NCBI RefSeq assembly: GCF_964204645.1
Contig: NC_134035.1
Span: 5,022,501-5,086,500, forward strand
Length of the DNA: 64,000 nt
From: Tubulanus polymorphus
Taxonomy: Eukaryota > Nemertea > Palaeonemertea > Tubulaniformes > Tubulanidae
Direction: 5' to 3'
The position numbers were made by a program, and so were the translations under genes. This document shows positions 11,192 through 23,100 of this stretch, one piece after another (within the stretch, counting starts at the first letter, position 1; the number at the start of each line of letters is the position of its first letter). The notes beneath the pieces are model-generated. The model saw only the letters and a list, made by a program, of their open reading frames with translations. It did not search any database and was not told the origin of the DNA.

Positions 11192-14100
11192 CTATAGTTT
11201 TATAGTTTGCTTTTTCGACGTCGAAGATGGTTTCAATTTCTGCTGCGTAGGTGGCGCCGCTTGCGCAGACGACGAGCTCGTCACGCTCTTTTTCAGTTCC
11301 CACTTTTCGAACTGTCGTAGTTTGGTTACGTACGAGTCGACGAATGCTTTGATTTTAACCGGATTGATGTCTCCGCTCTTACTGTGACAAATCTACAAAT
11401 ATTCAATTTATCACGATTAGTTGAGATAATGCACAATATCCCGGTGTAAGTATTTTGAGCAACGTTTCAACTAAGGTCAATTATTATTAGCCATCATCAG
11501 CTGGACGTCATCTTCAGTACGCCAGATGATGGCTAATATATTCTCTAGCTGAATCATTGCTCAAAATATATAAAGATTTTACTCGAGAACTTTACATCTT
11601 TGGCTCAATAAGCTTTGGGATTTCCTTTGTAAACCGTATTTGAGCAGTATACCGAATACACAAGTTTTTCGGTAAAATTATTAAAATTCCCCGAGTTGCC
11701 CTTGATTTTTCTATGAATTCCCCGAGTTTCCCAGGTTTTTCTGCTCAGTATCCGGCCTGTATAATTCACCAGCGAGTAAATTCAAATCCTTCAGTTTTGG
11801 CAAAAAAATGTAAAAAATTTGGTGCTAATAATTCACACAAATCAATCCATTCGACAAGAAACTTTCGACGAAGAGTTTAGTCGCAGGCTTTAGTCGATCA
11901 GATACACGAACGTATTCAAAAAGAACTAGTGATTTGCGAATTTTCTCCATCTCTATTCGTGTGACTTAGACATAGTTACCTTTGGCACTGTTTTGCGTAG
12001 AATTTCCTTGTATTCCTCTTTGGTTATTTTTCGCGAACTGTAATGTGGTTTGATGGCGAGTTTCACTTCTTCAATCACTCGTTCTTGACGATTCAATTTC
12101 TGTAATACCTACAATTGTGGAAAAGATGTCATTGTAACAAACTAACTACAGTCAACAGATATTCATAAATCATATCACATATCCTTAAATTTGATTCACT
12201 CCCCTGAACACATGTGAAGCGTGGTAGATCAGTCTTTGAAAGCGTAGTGATAAAATTGTTTATGTCCGAAGTATGTAGTTCATTTTCAATTGAAAATGTT
12301 TGAAAATGTTTCATGTGAAGTCCTGAACACAAGTGAAAAATGGATGATCAGATTTTGGAAGTGTATGAAATGTCTATGTTTGATGTTTGTAGTTCACTTT
12401 CAATTGAAAATGTCTCAAGTGAAGTAGTGAACGCATGTGAAGTGTAGACGAACCATAATTGGAAGAATGGAGATAAAGTATAAACGAGAAACGAACCTTG
12501 TCATTTTTGCCTTTCGACGATTTATGTCCGTCTTGTTTGTGTAGTTTCGGCTGCAGCCAGTCCGGATTCAACCAACTCGGTTCTTTCGATTTACCGTCCT
12601 TCAACGACGACGACGACGCTGAAGACGAACTGCCCGACTTTTTGAACGCCATAATGATGCTGTCGTCTTTCGACGACAACGACGATGACTTATTATTTTC
12701 TTTCTCGGTTTTCTTTCGCTCGGAGCTCGACGACTTCGCGCTCGCGTCATCGCCGTGTTTACCGCTGCCGCTTTTACGTTTCGAACTCTTACCACCGGCG
12801 GCGCCGCTATCGTTGCGTTTCGGCTCGTCGTCGAGCGGCGGCGGTGAGAAACTGAACTCGAGGTCGTCTATCGGCGACGCGGCGTCCATTTCGATCACTT
12901 CCAAATCGGAATCTTTATCGCCGAACGGTTTCGACGACGACGAATCTTTATTCGCCGATTGTTTCATCAACGCCGACGTTTTACCGTGCGACGACGCGAC
13001 TATTTTCGAGAACGCCTGCTCAACACTCGACGAGGTCAAGCCCGTCTTTTTACTCGGCGGCAAAGCCGGCACTTTGAATTCGTCTTTTTTCTTGTCGGTC
13101 GCGTTGGGTGCTATTTTCGATAACGCGGCTAACGCTGCTTGCGAGTTCAGTAGTTTGCCGATGTCTATGTTACCGACGTGTTTTTCGGAGTTTAGTTTCG
13201 AGCCGCTCGGCGTCGCGGCCGCTGATGACGCTACGCCAGTTGCCGGTTTTATTAACGACGCGTTACGATTCGCTGGACCCGAAAGCCGACCGGTCGGAGA
13301 GGACGCCGGCGGTTGACTGGTAGAACTCGACGCGGGTAGTCGACCCGTTTGACTCAGTGGTTGACCGGTTGTTGGACTCGATGCCGGCAAGCGCCCGGCT
13401 GAACTTGGCTCCGGTAGTCGACCAGTTGGACTCGACACCGGCTTTCGACCGGTCGGACTCGATGCGGGCGGTCGACTCGGCGAAGTCGTCACATGCGCCT
13501 GGGGCGGGAGACGACCAGTCGACGGACTGGAAACTGGTCGATTTAACGGCGATACGATCATCGGCGAGTTGTTCATCGGAGTGAGTGAGAACCGGATCGG
13601 CGACGACGTAGGGGGCGCTTGCTGCAATTCTAACTGTTGTTGTTGTTGTTGGGGAGATGGAGGGGTCTGGGGAATCGTAGGCGGCAGCGAGAGAAGGGGC
13701 TGTACGTCGAGCGGAGGAGGAGGTCGAGACATCAGGTGTTGTGGAGGCGGTTGAACTAGATTCTGGATAGACATGGCAGGCGGGGGCGGCAGACGGTGAT
13801 CCGGTGGCGGGAACAGATGCATCGCTCTCGCGTGAAACCCAGGCGGTAGCTGCATAGAGGGAGGAGGAGGAGGCTGCGACATCACCGGGAAATGAGAAGG
13901 GTGAGGGGGCATTTGACCGTCGTCTTCAGGCGGGGGAGGGGGTAAGAACGGCGGAGGGGGCGGCTGACCGGGTAATCCACCCGGCTGCGGTGGAAGCTCC
14001 ATGTTGTCGAGCATGCCGCTCGCGCCATTCGGCGGCGGCATCAATCCGGGCATCACGAATCGATTCTGTAAAACGCCGCCGGGACCGACTTGTAGCTGTA

Positions 14101-17100
14101 GCCGCGGCGGACCGCCGGGGAACCGATTGACGCCGGCGAATCCCATCGGTCGATTCAAATACATCGGATTGATGACGAACTGCTGTCGTAGATTAGCGTG
14201 CGACATCCCGGGTGGGAGCATGCCGAGTCTAGGGCGCGACGGGGGCATCATACCGGGCATCAACGGCGGAGGCGGCACCTCCATCTCATGCGGTAGCGGT
14301 ATCCGATGATGTATTTGCTGCGGAGGCCCCGGAGGACCGTTGAATACGAGCGTCGGAGGAGACTGCATCGGCGGAGACCGTGCCGGAGGGACCGGTATGA
14401 GAACGGCCTCGCGTACGCCGGACGCGTCGCGCGTCGGAGGCGAGTGCGACTCGGTCGGCTCCGCCGGATCGTACGTTATATCCATATCGACTAAACCGGT
14501 CGTCGACTGATTTAAATCGGGTCGGTGAGTCGCGTCGCTCTGATCGGGAACGACCGGTTGATGCCTGCTATCCGGTACGCTCGGCTGTACGACGCTGATC
14601 GGCTGCGAATCAGATGGCGAGAATTCTCTCGGCTGCGGTTGGGGCGGGGGTGGTTCGGGTAGACTAGAATCGAGCGAGCTATCCGGAGTGGGATTGAACG
14701 CCGTATCCGGAGGGGGTGGATTATAAACGGAGTCCGGGCTGCGTTGCGAGTCGCTATTCGGAGTAAGACGACGAGCGTCGCGTGGAGGACTGGCGTGTGG
14801 TCGCGTGTTGCTATCAGGACTCGCGTGACGTCGTTTAGATGGCACAGGCGGAGGACTGGCACAACGCTTGGATGCCGGACTCGCTTGACAACGTACGCTC
14901 TCAGGACTGCCCTGGCGGTGTAAGCTATCGGGACTGGCATTACGGCGCACGCTATCGGGGCTCTTATTGCGGCGCACGCTATCGGGGCTTGCGTGGCGGC
15001 GCAAACTTTCAGGACTCCTGTGGCGGCGTACGATCTCAGGACTGCCACGGTGGCGCACGGTATCGGGACTCGCATTGCGGCGCACGCTTTCAGGGCTTGC
15101 ATGGCGGTTCACACTCTCGCGACTCGCGTGACGGCGTAGAGTCTCGGGACTCTTGTGACGGCGCACGGTTTCGGGACTCGCGTGATGGCGCACGGTCTCG
15201 GGACTCGGTCGGCGATATTCGGGAATATCGCGTCCGAACTTATCGCGTTTACGAGAGGAAACTTTCCGTTCGGCGCTGCGGGAACGTCGTCTGCCGCCGC
15301 CGCGTTTCTTACGTTCGCCCGACCGCGGTTCCGGCGACGCTTCTTCACGAGCCGCGCGTCGACGACTCGTGCGTTCGCGCGATGGACGACGTCGACGTTC
15401 GTCACGGGAATGCGATCGCTCGCGCGATTTATGCGAATGTTCGCGCGAACGCGACCGCTCTTGACGTTGCGACGTTCGCTGGGACGACGATGTCGGTGTC
15501 CTGTCGCGTGGCGACCGGCTGCGTCGGTGCCGGTGTCGACGGTCGTCCGACGAGCCGTGTTCACCGCGATCCATCTCTTCCTGTTCGGTGGTTTTTTTGC
15601 GGTAATTCCGATTTTTACGCGCGCTGTCTTTCTCCGATTTATCGTTGTTCGTCGTTTTTTCCTCGTTGAGCCGTTTCAGGTTTTTCTCCCACTTATTCTG
15701 ACCCTTCGGTAGCAGCGGAGGCATCACTAAACGACCCGGTTGAAACGCGACGATCTGAACGTCGTCGTCGCTATCCTCGTCCTCCTCCGCCGCCGCCGCC
15801 GATTCCGGCCGCTGTTTCGGTAACCTCGGCGACTCGGAAATCGTTTCTTTCCGATTTGCGTCTTTATCGCGATTCTTTTTATCATCTTTAGTCGAATGTT
15901 TTTCTCGCATTTCGACGATTCGTACGTCGCCTGGAACGTTTTCCTCGTCGTCTCGATCGTTGTCATCGTCGTCATCTTCGTCGCGTTTACCTTTACGCCG
16001 GCTGCTGCCGCTGCCGTTTCTATCTTTATCGTGACGATTTCTACGACGGTTATTCGAGTCGTCCTCGTCGTCGTCGTCACGACGTCCCGAACCGCTCCCA
16101 CGACCTCCGCTCGACCTATGTTCATTCGAGCGCGATCGCTCGTTTTCCTTACCGCCGCTCGCCGATTTCGACGACGACTTATCGTTTTTTTCGTTGCTGC
16201 GTTTATCGTCCTTCTGTTTGTCGTCGCTGGCGTCATTCGGCGCGGCCGCGAGACGCGATTTATGCGGCAATAAAACGGCGAATCGTTCGAGCGTCCGGCG
16301 TCGTTTCTCGTCGTCCGATTCGTCGTCGCTGTACAAGGTGGCGCCACTCGTACTCAACAATAACGTGTCGTTGTTTTTCGGATTCCATGCGGAATCGTTG
16401 ATCGATTTGTCCATGACGCACTCGCGCATCACAGGCGGCGCATCACTCGTATTTATAGTTTCCTCGCGAGAGACGGGACCGACATCCTCGATCGGTCGTT
16501 CGCTCGACGATTCGATTCCGTTCGCAATCGTGGACGGCGCTGCGCTCTTTTCTTCTTCTTTGCGACGCTCGATGAAACCTTAAATGAAACGTTGATTCAA
16601 GTCAAATGTCGGCAAATCATACAATATTTCACTACCAATATTTACGGAGTTCTCCTAGCCAATTTTAAAATTCAGGGTGGCACCACTTTCTGCCCATTTA
16701 GAATTCCCCGAGTTTTCCCGATTTTTCCATGTGAATACAAGGAAATAGCCCGAGTGAATCAGAGATTTCTAGGTTTAAAATGTCACGATTCAATTATTTT
16801 TCATGAATCACGTATTGATAAAGAAACACGCGGTCAATGACAAATTCAAATTTCCTCATTTTCCCTGGGGCTAGTTCCAAAGCCACGGTTGACTTCAGAC
16901 CAATTTTAAACAACCTTAGTCCTATATAATTAATCTAACAACTTAATACTAAGACTAGTCTTAAGATCTAAGACTATCATTTCATTTTGAGTCTAGACTA
17001 TGGAACCGGCCTCTGAGATCTGCAAGAATGCTGCGCTTCAACTGAATTAATAATTTAAGTAAATACATACCGTCTTTCGATATCTGTACGTCTTTACTTT

Positions 17101-20100
17101 TCAGATGTAACAGTTCTTGCCCGGCGATGATACTGCCGAGAAAATCTACCGAACTCGTTGCGGTTTCGGACGTCGCCGGTCGCTTGTTCCTTACCGGTCT
17201 GAAAATCAAAAACGACAATTCCGGATAACTGGGAATTCAAACCGCCGACGAAATCGAAAGAAAACGTCGACATTTTAGAAAACTACTACGTACAGATGAG
17301 GTTTAGCGATGGCACAACGGAACTGTAAAGCGGAAGCCGAATATTTGTTCCTTTTCACCGGAGATACAGAAACCGACGGACCCGCAGCGGGTTCACTGTA
17401 ATATATAGAAATAACCATCGATTAAAGCTACGTTGATGAAACACTCTCACCGTTAATGAATTAGAAACCGTACCTCGGCCAGGTTTCATAGACTAAGTAT
17501 CGAAGTTATCCCTAGGGGTAAATCCTCGATTTGGGTGACAACTACCATAGTGACAATGAGAAACCACGGTTATAACTGACAAATTTCAAAATGTTCCCAG
17601 GGACTATCTTTCTTCCACATCTATGAAACCCAGCCCTGATGATTAAAATATTTATCGTCCGACAGTTTTGGAGTTTTCACTAAACTTCATCACATTCTAT
17701 AGCAGGGTCCGATCTTAGCCCGAGACAAGTATTATCTCATTAGGGCAAGTAGATTATCATTTTCACTCGTCCACCGGGCTAGTGCGATTTTATGTCTCAA
17801 AGCTTTTTTCCAACTCGATAAAACGATTATACCGCCAGTTGGACTGCCCGTGTAGAGCAAGTGGATTATTGAAAGGGCTTATGAAATATCAGATATGCTT
17901 GCCCCAGGGGCGAGAGGCTTTCATTCTTTAGATCGACCCTGCATAGTCGAAAATGGTCATTAGTCTTAAGACAAGTCTTACCGTAAGTTGTTAGATTGGT
18001 TATAGAACTAAGATTGTCTCAAATTGGTCTTAAGTCTATGGAAAACCTATTAAACTCTAGTAGACTTTATAAACGAAGTCAAATAGGCCTATATCTAAAA
18101 TACCAACAGCATCTAAAAGATAGACGGTTAAATCTACTGATTGTAATATACCCCCACCCCCTTCCGCGAGTTATTCTAATTGAAGTAACTATCAACATTT
18201 TGAAGAAAGGACAGAGTGAGAGAGATTCATTGAGAAAATATTGAAAAGTTTTGAAAGTTAGAGGAGATTTTTCGGAAGTTGCCAGGAGGGGAAGCACTTC
18301 AAAACGAACACACACAGATGATGCAAACTTGTAGTAAAATAACCAGGGCGGCCAATTCCCCCCATCTATACATCGTCAGAGTATTTCATATTCAAACACT
18401 AAATTCGTATGCAAGCGTATCTCTGGCAGGTGAATGGAGAAATTCCCTGAGTGACTCAGCTGGAGAAACGTCTTGGTAAAAGATTTTATGATTCATTCAT
18501 TATTCTATTATCGATTAAGAAATGCGCGGTAAATAGCGTATCCTTTATTTCCCAGGTTTTTGGCAAAATTTCACGAATTACTCCCAGATCGTTCTTCTGA
18601 TTCCCTCTGCGTATTCCAGGTCAATGGCCACTCTGATATTACGAAATATTATCGCCTACCTGTCAGTCACAGGAAGATCGAGATCATTGCCGAATAACGA
18701 CAGCGATTGTACGCAGATATCCGCGTTGCGCGCGTCCAAAATCTCTTTCTTCTTCTTCGGATCTCTGAGCGTCGGTATTGACCGGCCCGGCGGCGGTTTA
18801 CCTAAACCGAGGGATCTCGCGATACGGGACTTCGGCGTCAACGACTTCACTCGTACTAGCTGTTACGAAAAAATAAATCAAATGAAATGATTATTTTTCA
18901 GATTTATTGCGTCATATTTTCGAGGTAGTACGGTCAACACCAGTTTACTTCAGATCGGTTTAATCCTCTCATTCTTTTACGCAGTCAATCTATTCATTAA
19001 CGTATGTTAACCCATTAGTACTCAAGGAATTTCACTGCGTAGTGTCTATTACTCCTCAGAGAATGGGAAAATCAGTTTTTATCACTATATCATTCCCTGT
19101 TTATTTTCATGTACCCGTATTACAAGTTCGTTATTTTGACGTAAATAGTCAAGGCTTTCATTTATGATATCAGCTTTGATGAAGTGGGCCACCAAAATCG
19201 TGTCCTTTTGGCCCCCGAAATTCATCTAGACTTCTTGGATTTGAAGTGAGCGCTAAGATCTGTTGTGCTGTGTTCGAAATACTCGGGAATTTCAAATAGG
19301 AAGATGTTGATTTCTGTACTGTATTCTGAGGACTCGGGTGTCTAGTTTATCATAAGCTATTGGGTTCGAATCCCGCTATAACCGTTTTTGTGCGGCATAC
19401 GAAAAGTGCCAGGGCAGATTCGGACGGCTTGAGGCGTAATAGGCAGGATGGAACGGGCGGCTTGAGTGCTAATGGGTTAAACATGATATCAACCCGGTCG
19501 CGACGATTCTGGATCAAGCGGGTTCTTATACTGCCATAACTTGGTTCACAAATGACCATTGAATGAAGGAGCAATGAACAAAGATCATCTACATAATTCT
19601 AGTTACAAAGGATCATCTGATGACCTCAAGTCCTCATCTGCCTAAAATTGCACTATCAATTTTCGATTTTCCAATCTTATGTAAAGTGCAGAGATTACTA
19701 TGTAGATAGTGCACTATATCAAGAACATGAATTATCATCATCATTATTATCAAAGGGAAAATCATTTGATAAACATTAAAGATTCAAACGATTGTTATTA
19801 CCTTTCTCTTCGATTTCCTGCCCTTCTTCTTGCGACCGGTTTTCCGCCGTTTGGTCGTCGAAGTTTTGCCGGTCTTTCGTTTTTTCCTCGCCGGAGTTTT
19901 TCGCTTACGATTCGTCGACGGCGTTTTCCGTTTGACGCCGGACTTTTTAGCGACGGCCGACATCGTCGCGGAAGCTGCTGCTGCTGCTACTGACACCGTA
20001 CTGTTGCTCGTGACTAGATTAGTTGGGTCGTACGGCGCGTCATCGGAGTCCGATCCTGAACCCAAATCCTGTTTTTATGTAAGAATAAAATGATTTTTGT

Positions 20101-23100
20101 TTAGTCATTTAGATTAGAGGACCTTCATTCATTCATTCATTCATTCATTAATATACTCCAGCACACTCGCATTGGCGAGTATTTTTTGGAGCGTGCACGT
20201 CAGTGTTAAAAGAGAAAGGAAAAGAATGTGCATAGAAAATATAATTGATAACAATAATGAAAGAGATAATGTACATTTTTAAAAACACTGAAGGATTTAG
20301 GTGACTGGGTCTGTCAACCGACAACTGATGCAGAGAGAGTATTCCATTGGGCTATTGTTAACCTTGTTAACTATCGGTTAAAATTTGTTCATTTTCAAAT
20401 ACAGTAGACCCTATCCTGGGCTCTTGTTCTGAGTCGAGTTAGATAATGGAATTCAATTTGCGCTCTGTCGTCTCTGGAGTTAACCCTTTCAGTGCGTCTA
20501 CACTGCAGTGCGGTGTATAAAACGGTGATAGATTTCGCTAGTACACTGCACTGCGGTGTATTGATGTCATTATTAATTATCTATCTTGAAAAATGGCAGC
20601 ACCTGTCAAACATAGTGAAATGCTAGTAACTAACGATACACCGCACCGCAGTGTAGACGCACTATAGTGGTTTTCCTGTTATTCAACACACTAGGGTGGA
20701 ATTTTTCAAAATGTTCAAATTATCTCCAGCACTATAGGGTATTAATTAGTCAGCACTGAAAGGGTTAAAGAGGTAACCAGGAAAGAGTAACGTACGAGTA
20801 TAACTGGTCGACGACGTCGTTGTTGAATGCGAGCTCGAACGCGTTCGGCGATTGTCGTTCTCGCGATGCGGCGACGCTGCGCATTCGACCGCGTGAAAGC
20901 CGACGGCTCTCGATCTAACATCAAGTCGTTCACTTCCGACGTATCGATATCGACCGACTCCGACAGATCTGTAATTTAGAGAATACGGTAACTTCGCGAT
21001 CAATAAATAAAACAGACGTTATTCAAATTACTGTCATCTTTTTTCTTTCTATTCTAGTTAGAATCGATCTCATCAAATTACAGAAGCTGCGGTTGCTCAA
21101 AGGTTTGTTAAAGGTTACCGGCAGATAAATACCATAGTAAAACGATGAACTTTTTTTAATTGTCACTATGTCAATTATTCACGGGTTAACTGTAACCAAC
21201 TTTTGAGCAACTTCAGCCCCAGGGCGTCACAGTTCTTGGAAAATATATAGAATGAGAAAGTACAGGGGTCGGTTGCTCAAAAGTTGGTTAGAGTTAACCA
21301 GTGGATAGTTGATATAGTGACAATTGAAATTTCATTGTTACTATGGTATTTAACAGCCGGTTATCTTTAACCAAGTTTTGAGCAACTGGCCCCAGAGGTT
21401 TTACCAAATGACCCTTGGGTCAAATTCAACCAATTCTATCTTGGAATCAATCGGATTCAACTACGGGACCCAATTTCAGCGTTCTTGGTTAAGTTCGACT
21501 CTTACGGCGAATATCCTAAGCGGAGACTCTGATATTTTCAACCGAGATCTATGGAACTGAATCTAGAAGATTAAGGGAATTAATGGCGCGAATGAATTTA
21601 ATCGTTACCTTGTTGATTTTCGCGGACGCAAGTCGGACAAAACCATTCATCCACTGGAACGCTGAATAGTACTGGCGTCAAACAATCCATATGAAAGCTA
21701 CAAGCGAAATCATAACAGCAATAATTCAATTATTCTTAAATTGATGAAAAAAACTTACGGAACCGGAATCTATTTATAAAATAGTTACCCCTGATCACAG
21801 CCATCGCACAGTAACATTCGATCCTCGCGATCAGACTGATGACATATTTGACAATAAGTGAGATCATCTTCGGGGGTGACGTCGTCGTTGTCGACTCGCA
21901 ATGTGCGGTCGTCGCATTTAACCTAGAAAATTGACGATACGTATATGGTATAAAAGAGAGAAGAGAGACAGAGAGGGGGTAGGCAAAGAGGGTGAATAAT
22001 ACTCACGCGTTTTAAGATGTTTCCTCCGATTTCATTTCGTACGAAGATTAAATGATAAACTTGTCGATCGACGGGACACGTATTTACGTTCTAAAAGTAA
22101 TCATCATAATTATTCAGATTAGATCAGACTATTACCTGATAGCTCTAATTGTAGTCAATTCAACAAAATTGTCGTTTGATTAAAAACGAACTAGAAATCA
22201 TTCCGCTTTTTAAAAATATTTTTGGGAGCGTAAACTACCCTCAAATAGTAGTAGTCATAGCCAGGTCAGTACAGTATAGTTCACCTATCAGATTTCTACG
22301 CATATCAATCAACAACCTCAGAAAATTTCAGATAACAGTTTAATATAAATTCTATAACAATAGATACAGACCAGACTATACCTGACATTTCTCATATTAA
22401 TAAGTTTTAACCAAAAATGAGAAATTCTGATGTCAAAAATGGTAGTTAAATCGAAAATGAACTCATTCTGATTTTGAGAGTTAAGTGTATCAAGATATTT
22501 TTGCGAGTAGTGACTTCTTAAAAAAGAGCAGATAATACTCTCAAAAAGGTTTGATTATAACATTTATTTCAAAGCGATTATTCGAATGAGGCCACAATGG
22601 AGAATGTATGTTTCGTATCTGTCCGCGATGCTTGGTCTCGAGTCAATCGCAGTCATCAGAAAACACAGCGAGCGTTGTCGTTTGATTTAGGGATGAATCG
22701 TGTCGATACGTTAAACGACTTTCTAACGTACGAGTATCTGAGTACATCCCACGGTCACAATCTTAACAACAAATTTAAGGGTAGCTGTAAATCTTCATCG
22801 GTGGTTCACCGAGTTAACTCAATTCCCAGGTGAAAATTGGCCAAATTAAGTACAATAGACGGCGCTTGCCTCGGATCTCACTGGACAAGTTAACTCTCTA
22901 CAAAACTCAAAGGACATTCAGAGTAGGGATGGGTCGTTAATGCGATGGATTGGAGTACGAACAGGGTCCGATCTAAGCACTTGTCCGATTGCCCGGGACG
23001 AGTATATTATCATAAGGGCAAGTAGGTAATCATTATCACTTGTCCTCTGGGCTAGTGCAATTTTATGTCTCAAAGCTTTTTGCCAATCGATAAAACAGTT

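Noticed and set aside
12498-16583. Many long plus-strand ORFs (for example 12498-13316, 14839-15669, 15155-15712, 15896-16273) and out-of-frame minus ORFs
   Set aside because: All are shadows of the repeat- and CpG-rich 4082-nt PHRF1 exon, whose minus-strand frame matches PHRF1 and joins in phase to neighbouring exons.
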